Positions 1 to 10,915 of a stretch of 64,000 nt of DNA are shown here, one piece after another. Within the stretch, counting starts at the first letter, position 1. Each line of letters opens with the position of its first letter. The notes under the pieces are model-generated. The model was not told where the DNA came from. It ran no database searches and saw only the letters and a program-made list of their open reading frames with translations. The DNA lies in contig NZ_DASQNA010000018.1 of assembly GCF_035645195.1 (NCBI RefSeq), positions 62,001 through 126,000 on the forward strand, in the 5' to 3' direction. The translations under genes and the position numbers were made by a program. Source of the stretch: Paenibacillus sp. Lineage in GTDB: Bacteria; Bacillota; Bacilli; Paenibacillales; YIM-B00363.

Positions 1-754
1 GGGGTGATGAAAATGACCGCGGGACCCGGACAACGGCGGTTCTCCGAATTGAGCGCGGCAATGCGTTTGTCCAAAAATGTCCAAGACCCGGTGGCCAGTC
101 TCAAGAAAGGAACCAGATAGTTAGCCGGGGGAGGGTGGGACAGCACCGAGATGGACAATTAGGGCCGGGAACTCGATCAACTGAAAGGCGGACGTGAAGC
201 ACATCGCATCGGGTTTGATGAACATGACCGCGGGGCCCGGACAACGGTGGATCTCCGAATTGAGCGCGGCGTTGCGTTTGTCCAAAAATGTCCAAGGCTC
301 GGTGGCCAGTCTCAAGAAAGGGAACAAGATAGTTAGCCGGGGAGAGGAGGACAGCATCGAGATGAACAATTAGGGCCAGGAACTCGATCAACTGAAAGGC
401 GGCCGCACAGCGCATCGCATCGGGTTTGATGAAAATGACAGCGGGGCTCGGACAACGGCGGTTCTCCATATTGAGCGCGGCAATCCGCTTGTCCAAAAAT
501 GTCCAAGGCTCGGTGGCCAGTCTCAAGAAAGGAACAAGATAGTTAGCCGGGGGAGGGAGAGACAGCACCGAGATAGACAATTAGGGCCGGGAACTCGATC
601 AACTGAAAGGCGGTCGCGCAGCGCTTAGCATCGGGTTTAATGAAAATGACCGCGGGGCTCGGACAACGGTGGATCTCCGAATTGAGCGCGGCAATGCGTT
701 TGTCCAAAAATGTCCAAGGCTCGGTGGCCAGTCTCAAGAAAGGAACAAGATAGT
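1..754. repeat. 211-bp tandem repeat array (about 3.5 copies, open at window start)
   Basis: Successive units begin at the GACCGC/GACAGC word at 15, 226, 437 and 648, exactly 211 bp apart; the last copy stops at about 754 and the first 14 bases are the end of an earlier unit, so the array may extend outside the window. Copies differ by scattered substitutions only. Each unit carries the element TTGTCCAAAAATGTCCAAG and a GGACAA-type word. Because 211 is not a multiple of three, the open frames that run across it on the minus strand change register each unit, so the array is not coding. Function is unknown. Confidence 0.9.
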
Positions 755-1095
755 ATTTCCGGGAAGGGGGAATGAGTCAAAAAGAACAATTGGGGAGCCG
801 AATCAGAACAGCGACAGGGAGGGAATGGGAGAAGCGTGAAAGCGGGGAGCTAACGGACAATTGGTGAAGTAGGGAGCCGAAACAGGACAAACAACTGCTG
901 AATGGGAAATTCGGTCGCATAAGCGAATGCAATAGGGATCTGGGGGCGTACAGCAGTTGGAGGGGGGAGGGGATTATTGGGACCTACTTGCGAGGAGCGG
1001 GCTGGTACGCAAAAAGAAGTCGCTAGAGCGAGGAGGGGGATGGCGTAATTCGGGAGGACGACACAAGCGGACAACACGTTTGCGAATACAACATT
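755..1095. other. Purine-rich intergenic tract with GGACAA words
   Basis: About 340 bp between the tandem repeats and the first gene. The plus strand is strongly enriched in G and A and repeats the word GGACAA or GAACAATT at about 784, 855, 887 and 1070, the same word that recurs in the 211-bp units. No convincing gene, RNA or terminator is visible. It could be degenerate repeat material. Confidence 0.5.
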
Positions 1096-1110
1096 ATTAT
1101 GGAGGGGTAA

Positions 1111-1554
1111 ATGATGCCGCGCATTCAATGGACATATCCAACGCATCCATACGATCTATCCAGAAAATTAAAAGTGGAAGACTACCTGCTGCCGAAAACG
1201 AAACAGGAGCGCCGGGGCGCACTGAGACGGATGGAGCTCGAGTTGGACAAGGAGGCGTTGCTGTCTCCTCTGAAGAGGTATAAGTATAACTGGGATTTAC
1301 GTAAAGTAGTTGCTTTGCTGCTGTCGGAGCAGGTCCGAATCGTCGCGACGGCGGGAGCGGATACCGGAAGGTATGTGCTTGCGCGGCGAAAGCCGAAGCC
1401 GGAGGAGCTCTGGCTTCCGGTTCCGGAGGCGGCTCGCCATGCGGGGTTGACGCCTGCCGCTCTCTATAAACGGATCCAACGCGGGAGCGTCGAGGCGCGT
1501 CGGGATCCGATGAGGGGGCTCTGCGTCGATGCGCTTCGGCTGCGGCCGCTTTGA
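1111..1554 (+). CDS. Hypothetical protein with C-terminal helix-turn-helix
   Basis: 147 residues, not recognised as a known family. It starts at ATG 1111 (a second ATG follows at once) five bases after a strong GGAGGGG ribosome site. The N-terminal two thirds are basic and charged. The C-terminal third (about residues 102-135, from WLPVPEAARHAGLTPAALY) resembles the MerR/excisionase-type winged helix that reads a helix-turn-helix followed by a basic strand. No membrane segment. It lies alone between the repeat array and zur, and could be a small DNA-binding protein. The DNA-binding role is inference. Confidence 0.6.
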   Translation: MMPRIQWTYPTHPYDLSRKLKVEDYLLPKTKQERRGALRRMELELDKEALLSPLKRYKYNWDLRKVVALLLSEQVRIVATAGADTGRYVLARRKPKPEELWLPVPEAARHAGLTPAALYKRIQRGSVEARRDPMRGLCVDALRLRPL

Positions 1555-1576
1555 CGGAATCGCGTTTTTCGTGCAT

Positions 1577-1595
1577 CATAGTAGATACTACTATG
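1577..1595. promoter_or_regulatory. Palindrome upstream of zur, candidate Fur-family operator
   Basis: CATAGTAGATACTACTATG is an inverted repeat that can be read as 9-1-9 with one mismatch, the architecture used by Fur-family regulators. It ends 20 bases before the zur GTG start, suggesting autoregulation. It does not match the Zur consensus seen at znuA closely, so the assignment is tentative. Confidence 0.45.
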
Positions 1596-1615
1596 GGAAT
1601 CGGGAGGGATTCGAC

Positions 1616-2059
1616 GTGTTGGCGCAGGAAATGATCGAGGCGATGTCGAAACGCGGACTTCGCGTGACGGACCAGCGGAAAACGTTGGCGCGGCTGTTCG
1701 CGGAGGCTCCCGGTTACTTGTCGGCGAAGGACGTTTACGAAGCGATGGGCAAAGTGTACGGCGGCCTCAGCTTCGACACGGTGTATCGGAATTTGCGGGT
1801 GCTTCAAGAGATGGGCGTGCTGGAGCAGTTCGTCTTCGAGGACGGCGTAAAGTTTAAGGCGCACTGCCAGGAGCACGGGCATCACCACCACGCGATTTGC
1901 ATGAACTGCGAGAAGACGTACGCAGTGCCGTTCTGCCCGCTCGACATTCAAGTCGATTTGCCCCAGGGCTTTCAGGTCGTAAAGCACAAATTCGAGCTGT
2001 TCGGGTATTGCGAGGCGTGCGGCGCCCAAGCGGAGACTGGAGGGGCCGGCGCGAAATGA
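1616..2059 (+). CDS. zur: Zinc uptake regulator Zur (Fur family)
   Basis: 147-residue Fur-family repressor that senses zinc and shuts off zinc import. The recognition helix [10 protein letters not shown] lies at residues 51-60; a His-rich segment (87-92) precedes the structural zinc pair C95/C98, and a second CxxC pair is C132/C135. The [11 protein letters not shown]...CPLD pattern fits Zur better than Fur or PerR. GTG 1616 is chosen because GGGAGGG lies seven bases upstream; an in-frame upstream extension lacks a ribosome site. It overlaps yidD by four bases, and znuABC with Zur boxes lies 2.7 kb downstream. Confidence 0.88.
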   Translation: MLAQEMIEAMSKRGLRVTDQRKTLARLFAEAPGYLSAKDVYEAMGKVYGGLSFDTVYRNLRVLQEMGVLEQFVFEDGVKFKAHCQEHGHHHHAICMNCEKTYAVPFCPLDIQVDLPQGFQVVKHKFELFGYCEACGAQAETGGAGAK

Positions 2060-2292
2060 AGCGTGTCGTGCAGGCGCCGATTCACGTGTACCGGAAATTG
2101 ATTTCGCCGCTGTTTCCGCCGACGTGCCGGTTTTACCCGACGTGTTCGGCTTATGCGCTCGAGGCGATCGAGGTGCACGGGGCGGCGCGCGGGAGCTGGC
2201 TGGCGGCGAAACGGATCGCGCGCTGCCATCCCTTCCACCCCGGAGGGATCGATCCGGTGCCTCCGAGGCGGGGTGGCGGCAGCGCGACTTGA
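2056..2292 (+). CDS. yidD: Membrane protein insertion efficiency factor YidD
   Basis: 78 residues, the usual length for YidD, a small inner-face membrane-associated protein thought to help YidC-dependent membrane protein insertion. The family signature [15 protein letters not shown] spans residues 24-38 (C24, C30), followed by C57 in the RCHPFHPGG motif. The ATG overlaps the zur stop (ATGA), so it is translationally coupled to zur. The stop codon lies inside the -35 box of the metG promoter. Confidence 0.92.
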   Translation: MKRVVQAPIHVYRKLISPLFPPTCRFYPTCSAYALEAIEVHGAARGSWLAAKRIARCHPFHPGGIDPVPPRRGGGSAT

Positions 2293-2317
2293 CTTCCGCT
2301 CGGCGGAAAATTATAGT
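2289..2317 (+). promoter_or_regulatory. Promoter of the metG T-box leader
   Basis: TTGACT at 2289-2294 and TATAGT at 2312-2317 are separated by 17 bp, a near-consensus sigma-A promoter. It overlaps the yidD stop codon. Transcription should start near 2324. Confidence 0.75.
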
Positions 2318-2323
2318 GGTGAA

Positions 2324-4652
<2,329 letters not shown>

Positions 4653-4656
4653 ATCG

Positions 4657-4686
4657 TTGACATGGATTCCGCACCCGCCGTATAAT
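4657..4686 (+). promoter_or_regulatory. znuABC promoter
   Basis: Perfect TTGACA (4657-4662) and perfect TATAAT (4681-4686) with an 18-bp spacer. Zur boxes lie just upstream and just downstream, so zinc-bound Zur would bracket the polymerase site. Confidence 0.85.
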
Positions 4687-4694
4687 CTGTCTAG

Positions 4695-4717
4695 TAAATC
4701 GGAATATTTACGATTAA
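4695..4717. promoter_or_regulatory. Zur box 2 (at the znuA transcription start)
   Basis: The core ATCGGAATATTTACGAT matches the 9-1-9 Zur operator with three mismatches over 23 bp. It begins nine bases after the -10 box, so binding would occlude initiation. Confidence 0.82.
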
Positions 4718-4745
4718 TAGACGGAAATACGGAGGGTCTTTTTCC

Positions 4746-5762
4746 ATGAACAAACGGTTTGCACCGATGTTGATCGGTTTGACGGCGGCGCTCGCGCTTG
4801 CGACCGGCTGCGCATCCCAAGGCGGAAGCGAAGCGCCGGAGGGCAAGGTGAGCGTCGTGACGTCGTTTTTCCCGCTGTACGATTTCGCGAAGACGATCGG
4901 CGGCGAACATGTGCATGTCGTCAACTTGATTCCGACCGGCGTCGAGCCGCATGACTGGACGCCGAAAAGCCAAGACATGGCGACGATTTCGAAGGCGCAA
5001 GTATTCGCATTCCAAGGCGCCGGCTTCGAAGGATGGACCGACGACGTGCTGGGCGGCATCGACGCGGACAAATTGGTCATCGTCGAAGCGAGCGAAGGCA
5101 TATCCTTAATGGAAGCGTCGGCCGAGGAAGCGGAGCATGCGCACGAAGCCGAGGACGCGCATGCGGACGAAGCGCACGCGCATGAAACCGAGGACGCGCA
5201 CGCGGAAGAGGCGCATGTCGAGGAAGGCCACGACCATGGCGCGTACGACCCGCATACGTGGCTTAGCCCGCGTTCGGCGCTGCAGATGGCGGAGAACGTG
5301 CTGGAAGGCCTGAAGCGGGCCGATCCGGCGCATGCGGCCGATTACGAAGCGAATTACGAAACGCTGAAAGCCGATTTGGAGGCGTTGGACGCCGCTTATA
5401 TGGAGAAGCTGTCCGCCGTCTCGAACAAAGAGATGGTCGTGTCCCATCAAGCGTTCGGATATCTTGCGCGGGATTACGGCCTCGTCCAAATGCCGATCAT
5501 GGGCATCTCTCCCGAAGGTGAGCCGACGGCGCAGGATTTGAAGGAAATCAGCGAGTTCGTGAAGGAGCACGGCGTGAAATACATTTTCACGGAAGAGCTC
5601 GTCTCGGACCGGCTGGCGAAAACGCTGGCGAGCGACCTCGGCGTCCAGACGCTGCCCCTCCATCCGTTGGAAGGGCTGACGGAAGCGGAAATGCAGGCGG
5701 GCGAGACATACGTTTCCTTAATGGAGAAAAACTTAGAGCAACTAGTGACGGCGCTGCAATAA
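4746..5762 (+). CDS. znuA: Zinc ABC transporter substrate-binding lipoprotein
   Basis: 338-residue cluster A-I metal-binding lipoprotein that captures zinc outside the membrane for ZnuBC. A signal peptide ends in the lipobox LATGC (C22). Metal ligands expected for the family are H69 (EPHDW), H170 (DPHTWLSP) and H234 (SHQAF). Between the first two lies a His/Glu/Asp-rich loop (about 131-164) with ten or more histidines, typical of zinc rather than manganese binders. First gene of znuACB; GGAGG lies upstream. The Zur boxes support zinc-repressed expression. Confidence 0.95.
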   Translation: MNKRFAPMLIGLTAALALATGCASQGGSEAPEGKVSVVTSFFPLYDFAKTIGGEHVHVVNLIPTGVEPHDWTPKSQDMATISKAQVFAFQGAGFEGWTDDVLGGIDADKLVIVEASEGISLMEASAEEAEHAHEAEDAHADEAHAHETEDAHAEEAHVEEGHDHGAYDPHTWLSPRSALQMAENVLEGLKRADPAHAADYEANYETLKADLEALDAAYMEKLSAVSNKEMVVSHQAFGYLARDYGLVQMPIMGISPEGEPTAQDLKEISEFVKEHGVKYIFTEELVSDRLAKTLASDLGVQTLPLHPLEGLTEAEMQAGETYVSLMEKNLEQLVTALQ

Positions 5763-5780
5763 CGCAAGGAGGCGGAACGA

Positions 5781-6581
5781 ATGACCGCTCAACAAGGTAA
5801 CCGCGACGCGTCCGGGGATACGCCGGTCGTCAGCATCCGGAACCTCGGGTTTCGTTATGACGATAAAACCGTGATCGAGGATTTGAATTTCGATATTCAT
5901 GCGCGCGACTTCGTCGGGCTGATCGGCTCGAACGGCGCGGGCAAAACGACGCTGCTGAAACTGCTCGTCGGCCTGTTGAAGCCGACGTCCGGCGAGCTGC
6001 AGCTGTTCGGCAAGCCGATCCGCTCGTTCGACGAATGGCACCGGATTGGCTACGTGCCGCAGAAGAACGCGCTCAACCCGCTGTTCCCGGCGACGGTCCG
6101 CGAGGTCGTCTTGTCGGGGCTTTACGGCAAGCGCAAGCTGTACCGCCGCGTTACGATGGCGGACCGCCAGCGGTGCGACGACGCGTTGTACGCGCTGCAA
6201 ATCGCCGATCTCGCGGATCGGCGCATCGGGCAGCTGTCCGGAGGGCAGCAGCAGCGGGCGTTCCTCGCCCGGGCGCTGGCGAGCAATCCGGAGCTGCTCG
6301 TGCTCGACGAGCCGACGGTCGGCATCGACGCGGAGACGCAGCGCGCGTTCTTCTCGATGCTGCGCCACATGCATGCGCATCATCGCATTACGTTCCTCAT
6401 GGTGTCTCACGATGTGGACATGATGCGCTCGTACCTCGGCGAGAGCCCGGTCGTGACGAACGGCAAGCTGAAATTTTTCGTGAAATCGATGGACAATACG
6501 GCGACGTGCGCCGAAACCGATTTGACGCATGCGTTGAAGGATTGGCCGGGGGCGGGCGAGCTCGTTCCCGCATACCAATAA
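5781..6581 (+). CDS. znuC: Zinc ABC transporter ATP-binding protein
   Basis: 266-residue ABC ATPase powering zinc import. Walker A GSNGAGKTT at 49-57, signature LSGGQQQR near 151-158, Walker B LLVLDEP near 172-178 and the H-loop VSHD are all present. It follows znuA by 18 bp and precedes the permease by 19 bp with the same ribosome-site style, so the three form one operon under Zur control. The C-terminal 45 residues are less conserved. Confidence 0.95.
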   Translation: MTAQQGNRDASGDTPVVSIRNLGFRYDDKTVIEDLNFDIHARDFVGLIGSNGAGKTTLLKLLVGLLKPTSGELQLFGKPIRSFDEWHRIGYVPQKNALNPLFPATVREVVLSGLYGKRKLYRRVTMADRQRCDDALYALQIADLADRRIGQLSGGQQQRAFLARALASNPELLVLDEPTVGIDAETQRAFFSMLRHMHAHHRITFLMVSHDVDMMRSYLGESPVVTNGKLKFFVKSMDNTATCAETDLTHALKDWPGAGELVPAYQ

Positions 6582-6600
6582 GGAGGGCGGCGGAACGACG

Positions 6601-7407
6601 ATGTGGGACATTTTCACGTTTCCGTTTTTCCAGCGCGCGCTCATCGGCGGCCTCTTGATCGGAGGCATGGCGCCGTTGCTCGGGGTGTTCCTCGTGCTGC
6701 GGCGCCTCTCCATGATCGGGGATACGATCGCGCACGTGTCGATCGCGGGCGTCGCGCTCGGCTTTTTGATCAACGTGTATCCGGTCGGCGTCGGCCTCGT
6801 GTTCGCGCTGTTGGCGGCGTTCGCGATCGAACGGCTCCGGAGCGCGTACCGGACCTACGCCGAGCTGTCGATCGCGATTATTATGTCCGGCGGCGTCGCG
6901 CTGGCGACGTTCCTGTTCACGGTCGGGGCGGGCTTTAATATGAACGTGACGAGCTTTTTCTTCGGGAGCATTTATTCGCTCAACATGGTCGATTTGTATA
7001 CGATCGCGGCGGTGACGGTCATCGTTTGGAGCGTCGTCGCGACGTATGCGAAAGAGTATTTTTTGCTGACGTTCGACGAGGACGCGGCGAGCGTATCCGG
7101 GCTGCCGGTGCGGATGCTGAATCTGCTGCTGACGGTGCTGACGGCGCTCGTCATTTCGGTGGCGATCAAAATCGTCGGCGCGCTGCTCGTTTCGTCGCTC
7201 CTGACGATTCCGGTCGCCTGCAGCCTGCTTGCCGGCAAAAGCTTCAAGCAAACGATCATTTGGGCGGTCGTTTTCTCGGAAACGGCGGTGCTGCTCGGCC
7301 TGCTCGGCGCGGGCTGGTTCAATTTGGCGCCGGGCGCGTCGATTGTGTTATTATTGATCGTAATGTTGATCGGGCTCTTGACGGTAAGGAAAGGGTTCCG
7401 ATTGTAA
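6601..7407 (+). CDS. znuB: Zinc ABC transporter permease
   Basis: 268-residue ABC-3 family permease with about seven to eight hydrophobic segments spread over its length. It begins at ATG 6601 after GGAGGGCGG. The pattern GDTIAHVSIAGVALGF near residues 40-55 is the conserved region of ABC-3 permeases (ZnuB/MntB). Zinc specificity rests on the ZnuA His loop and the Zur boxes. Confidence 0.94.
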   Translation: MWDIFTFPFFQRALIGGLLIGGMAPLLGVFLVLRRLSMIGDTIAHVSIAGVALGFLINVYPVGVGLVFALLAAFAIERLRSAYRTYAELSIAIIMSGGVALATFLFTVGAGFNMNVTSFFFGSIYSLNMVDLYTIAAVTVIVWSVVATYAKEYFLLTFDEDAASVSGLPVRMLNLLLTVLTALVISVAIKIVGALLVSSLLTIPVACSLLAGKSFKQTIIWAVVFSETAVLLGLLGAGWFNLAPGASIVLLLIVMLIGLLTVRKGFRL

Positions 7408-7422
7408 TCACGGGAGGTTCCG

Positions 7423-8130
7423 ATGGACGTTACGATTTGGGTCGCGTTCGCGGCGGGGCTGGCCTCGTTCATTTCGCCCTGCTGCCTGCCCTTATACCCA
7501 TCCTACTTATCTTACATTTCCGGCATATCGGTATCGCAGCTGAAAACCGATCATACGAAAGAAGTGCGGCTTCGTACGCTGAGCCACACTTTTTTCTTCA
7601 TTCTCGGGTTTTCGATCGTCTACTACGCGTTCGGCGCCGGCGCCGGCATCGTGGCCGAGCTGTTCCGGGATTATCAGGACTTGATCGCGAAGCTGTCGGC
7701 CGTGCTGCTCATCTTGGTCGGATTGTTTTTGATGGGCATTTTTCAGCCTCAGTTTTTGATGCGCGACATGAAGCTGAAGGTGAGCGGCAAGCCCGCGACG
7801 TACGCCGGCTCGTTCCTGATCGGCATCGGCTTCGCGGCGGGCTGGTCGCCGTGCATCGGGCCGATTTTCTCCGCGATCATCGGCCTATCCGCGACGGAGC
7901 CGGGCATCTGGTTCCGCCTGACGACGGCGTACACGCTCGGGTTTGCGGTGCCGTTTTTCGTCATGGCGTTCTTCCTCGGCTCGACGAAATGGATTCTCCG
8001 GTATTCGAACCTCATCATGAAAATCGGCGGCGCGTTCCTGATCGTGTTCGGCATCCTGCTTTATACGGGCCACATGCTGCGCATCACCGTCTGGTTTAAC
8101 GCCATTACGCCGGAGTGGCTGAAATTTTAA
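7423..8130 (+). CDS. ccdA: Cytochrome c biogenesis protein CcdA (thiol-disulfide transporter)
   Basis: 235 residues with six predicted membrane segments. CcdA passes reducing equivalents across the membrane for cytochrome c maturation or spore thiol chemistry. The redox cysteines are in the first segment (ISPCCLP, C20/C21) and fourth segment (GWSPCIGP, about residue 143). It starts 15 bp after znuB with its own GGGAGG site, so it is probably cotranscribed, although its job is not obviously linked to zinc. Confidence 0.92.
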   Translation: MDVTIWVAFAAGLASFISPCCLPLYPSYLSYISGISVSQLKTDHTKEVRLRTLSHTFFFILGFSIVYYAFGAGAGIVAELFRDYQDLIAKLSAVLLILVGLFLMGIFQPQFLMRDMKLKVSGKPATYAGSFLIGIGFAAGWSPCIGPIFSAIIGLSATEPGIWFRLTTAYTLGFAVPFFVMAFFLGSTKWILRYSNLIMKIGGAFLIVFGILLYTGHMLRITVWFNAITPEWLKF

Positions 8131-8154
8131 TTTCGCGGCAACGCGCTGCGAGGC

Positions 8155-9216
8155 TTACGTAAAATAGTCGATGGACGCCTTCGGGAAGTTCTCGAAAATG
8201 AGCTCCGTGAGATGCTCCCGGAGCGCGTTCGCCTGCTCGTTGGGGTACACGTATTTTCCTTGCCCGTAGCGTCCCCATTTGTATTTTCGTTTCGCCTCGT
8301 CCATCTCGAGCTTCGTCTTCGGGTAGCGCGACTCGATGACGCGTTTCGCCGTTTTCGTGAACCGGTGCTGGATGAGCTCGAACGTAAGGTCCGGCTCCGC
8401 TTCGGGCGGCACCTCGGCCTTCAGCTTCCGCATCAGCTCGGCGTAGCCCTCTTCCCAGCCCTCATGCCAAATGATCGGCGCGACGATGAAGCCGAGCGGG
8501 TAACCGGCACGGGCGACCTTGCCGGCCGCGGCGATGCGGTCCGCGAACGACGACGTGCCCGGCTCGAAATTGCGGATGACGTAGTCGGCATTGACGCTGA
8601 AACGAATGCGCGTGTGTCCGTTGTGCCTTAAGCCGAGCAGCGAGTCGACGTTGTTGAACTTCGTCACGAACCGGAGCCGGCCGTGCTCCTGATCCGCCAT
8701 AAATTCGATCAGATGCGCGAGCGACCCGGTAATATGCTCGAGTCCGACGGGGTCGGACGTACAGGCCGCTTCGAAGCGCGTAATTTCGGGCTCGCGTTCG
8801 GCGATGTACTTCCGCGCCCGATCGATAATATCGTCGATATTGACGTACACGCGGACATACGGCTTCGCGCCGAGCGTCGTTTGCAAATAGCAATAATGGC
8901 AGTGCGCCATGCACCCCGTCGAGATCGGGATGGCATATTCGGCGGACGGCTTCGACTGGTCGAATTCGAGCGTCTTGCGGATGCCGACGACGAGCGTGCG
9001 CTTCGCGATGCGGTACTTCTCGAGCTCGCCCTCGCCCGGCAGATTCGTGATGCGGTTGTGCGACGTCGTCATTCGGATCGGCAGCCCTTGCTGCTCCGCC
9101 CATTTCAGAATGCGCGCGCCCATCGGATATTCGAGCGCGTCCGGCTCGAAGTAGACGAGCTCGGGGATGAACACTTTGATGTCCGTCATCGGTTTGACGG
9201 GCGTATCCAAAGCCAT
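8155..9216 (-). CDS. splB: Spore photoproduct lyase
   Basis: 353-residue radical SAM enzyme that reverses the thymine dimer 'spore photoproduct' during germination. The iron-sulfur motif is C102-x3-C106-x2-C109 (CMAHCHYC), the form peculiar to this family. C152 (AACTSDPVG) aligns with the hydrogen-donating Cys141 of B. subtilis. ATG 9216 is used because GGAGG precedes it; a longer in-frame extension to 9324 lacks a ribosome site. Length matches SplB (about 340). It lies convergent to ccdA and divergent from mntR. Confidence 0.95.
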   Translation of the reverse strand: MALDTPVKPMTDIKVFIPELVYFEPDALEYPMGARILKWAEQQGLPIRMTTSHNRITNLPGEGELEKYRIAKRTLVVGIRKTLEFDQSKPSAEYAIPISTGCMAHCHYCYLQTTLGAKPYVRVYVNIDDIIDRARKYIAEREPEITRFEAACTSDPVGLEHITGSLAHLIEFMADQEHGRLRFVTKFNNVDSLLGLRHNGHTRIRFSVNADYVIRNFEPGTSSFADRIAAAGKVARAGYPLGFIVAPIIWHEGWEEGYAELMRKLKAEVPPEAEPDLTFELIQHRFTKTAKRVIESRYPKTKLEMDEAKRKYKWGRYGQGKYVYPNEQANALREHLTELIFENFPKASIDYFT

Positions 9217-9361
9217 GCGGAACGCCTCCTTTTTTAGCTTTAGCGTATGTCCGGCAAGGGCCGGCAAGTCGCGGGAAAAGCAGTCAATTTCTTGCGTTGC
9301 GAGGCTGTGCACGGTATAGTACAAAGAAACGCAATCTCATTTTCGGAAGGGGAAGCAAGGT

Positions 9362-9787
9362 GTGCCGACGCCAAGCATGGAAGATTATCTAGAGCGCATT
9401 TACCGTTTGATTCACGAAAAAGGGTATGCGCGGGTCGCCGACATTGCCGAGGGCTTGGAAGTGCACCCTTCGTCCGCCACCAAAATGATCCAGAAGCTGG
9501 ACAAGGACGAATACGTGGTTTACGAGAAGTATCGAGGCCTCATTCTGACGCCGAAAGGGAAGAAGGTCGGCAAACGGCTTGTCGAGCGCCACCAACTGCT
9601 CGAGCAGTTTCTCGAGACGATCGGCGTGAAGCAGGAGAACATTTACAAGGATGTCGAAGGTATCGAACATCACTTGAGCTCGGATTCGATTTTGTGCATC
9701 GAATCGCTCGTCGAATATTTCCGAAGAGATCCGTCGCGCTTGAACGAGCTGCGTTCGCTCCGCGAGCAGATGGATATGGAGTCGTAA
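9362..9787 (+). CDS. mntR: Manganese-responsive transcriptional regulator MntR
   Basis: 141-residue DtxR-family repressor of manganese uptake. All six metal-site residues known from B. subtilis MntR are present at the same numbers: D8, E11, H77, E99, E102, H103. The N-terminal winged helix ([22 protein letters not shown]) is at 25-46. GTG start 9362 follows GGAAGGGGAAGCAAGG; the PTPSMED N-terminus is collinear with the B. subtilis protein. No Mn transporter is adjacent; a terminator follows. Confidence 0.96.
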   Translation: MPTPSMEDYLERIYRLIHEKGYARVADIAEGLEVHPSSATKMIQKLDKDEYVVYEKYRGLILTPKGKKVGKRLVERHQLLEQFLETIGVKQENIYKDVEGIEHHLSSDSILCIESLVEYFRRDPSRLNELRSLREQMDMES

Positions 9788-9789
9788 GG

Positions 9790-9813
9790 AGCGCCCTTGG
9801 GGGCGCTTCTTTT
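9790..9813 (+). terminator. Intrinsic terminator after mntR
   Basis: AGCGCCC-TTGG-GGGCGCT hairpin followed by TCTTTT, immediately after the mntR stop. Confidence 0.88.
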
Positions 9814-9898
9814 GCGTTTCGGCGGTCGATGCGCATCGGGACGCGCCCGCTTCGCATACATACTCATGAGAGGATGCGAACGGGAGGGGGAGCGAACG

Positions 9899-10915
9899 AT
9901 GCAGGTGAACGGCGTATTTCAGGGAGGCGGAGTGAAGGGCATCGGATTGGTCGGCGCCGTTTATGCGGCGGAGCGGCGAGGCATTACGTTTCGGCACACG
10001 GCCGGCACGTCGGTCGGCGCGATCGTGGCGGCGCTGCTGGCGGCGGGGTATACGGGGGAAGAAATGCGCGACCTGATGATGAAAACGCCGTTCACCCATT
10101 TTTTGCGCAAAGGATGGCTGCATTACATTTACGTCATCGGTCCGACGATCCGTCTGCTCACGAAGAAAGGGCTGTATTCGGGCGACCCGTTGGAGGAATG
10201 GATCGAGGAGGCGCTTGCGCGCAAGGGAGTGCGCACATTCGCGGATTTGCCGGAGCACGCGCTGCGCGTCGTCGCTTCCGATATTACGTCCGGCAAAATG
10301 CTCGTGCTGCCCGAGGATATCGCCGGCTACGGCATCGATCCGATGAAGCTGTCCGTGGCGCGGGCGGTGCGGATGAGCAGCAGTTTGCCGTTCTTCTTCG
10401 ACCCGGTCTTGCTGCGCGTCCGCGGCCGAGCCGGCAAAAGCAAAGCCGTATTCGGAGCTCCGACGTACATCGTGGACGGGGCGATCTTAAGCAATTACCC
10501 GCTGTGGATTTTCGACCGGGAGCTGAAGGAATGGCCGGCGCGCATACCGACGATCGGCTTTCAGCTCGTCGGCTCGAAGGATCCCGGGCCGCGTACGATC
10601 CGGGGGCCGATCACGATGCTGCAGGCGCTGTTTTCGACGATGTCCGCCGCTCACGATTTGCGCTACATCGAGCGCCACAGCCGGTTCCGGACCGTCAAAA
10701 TCCGCTCCGACATGGTGCATACGACGGATTTCGCGCTGTCCGCGGAGAAGCAGAAGGAGCTGTTCGAGGCGGGGGTGCAGGCGGTCGACGAGTTTTTCGC
10801 CTCCTGGACATACAAGGGGTATTCCGATGAAATGGACAAATGGCTTCAGAAGGCCCGCCCGGATCTGAAAACGAAAACCGACGGCCCGAATGGGCCGCCG
10901 GCGAAAAAAGCTTAA
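9899..10915 (+). CDS. Patatin-like phospholipase (RssA/YlbK type)
   Basis: 338 residues. The patatin oxyanion-hole motif GGGVKG is at 9-14, nucleophile motif GTSVG at 36-40 (S38), and the catalytic aspartate in VDGA at about D193, so the Ser-Asp dyad is complete. These enzymes hydrolyse acyl esters of membrane lipids; the natural substrate is unknown. ATG 9899 has GGGAGGGGG upstream. No signal peptide, so cytoplasmic or membrane-associated. Its stop overlaps that of the convergent small membrane protein. Confidence 0.88.
   Translation: MQVNGVFQGGGVKGIGLVGAVYAAERRGITFRHTAGTSVGAIVAALLAAGYTGEEMRDLMMKTPFTHFLRKGWLHYIYVIGPTIRLLTKKGLYSGDPLEEWIEEALARKGVRTFADLPEHALRVVASDITSGKMLVLPEDIAGYGIDPMKLSVARAVRMSSSLPFFFDPVLLRVRGRAGKSKAVFGAPTYIVDGAILSNYPLWIFDRELKEWPARIPTIGFQLVGSKDPGPRTIRGPITMLQALFSTMSAAHDLRYIERHSRFRTVKIRSDMVHTTDFALSAEKQKELFEAGVQAVDEFFASWTYKGYSDEMDKWLQKARPDLKTKTDGPNGPPAKKA

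Noticed and set aside
101-737. Repetitive minus-strand reading frames within the tandem array
   Set aside because: The 211-bp period is not divisible by three, so the same DNA is read in shifting frames; no ribosome sites.
1-754. CRISPR array
   Set aside because: Units are 211 bp, contiguous and similar throughout; no short repeat with unique spacers and no cas genes.
850-1146. 98-codon minus-strand frame in the purine-rich tract
   Set aside because: Product of strand-biased composition; no ribosome site and antisense to the start of the HTH gene.
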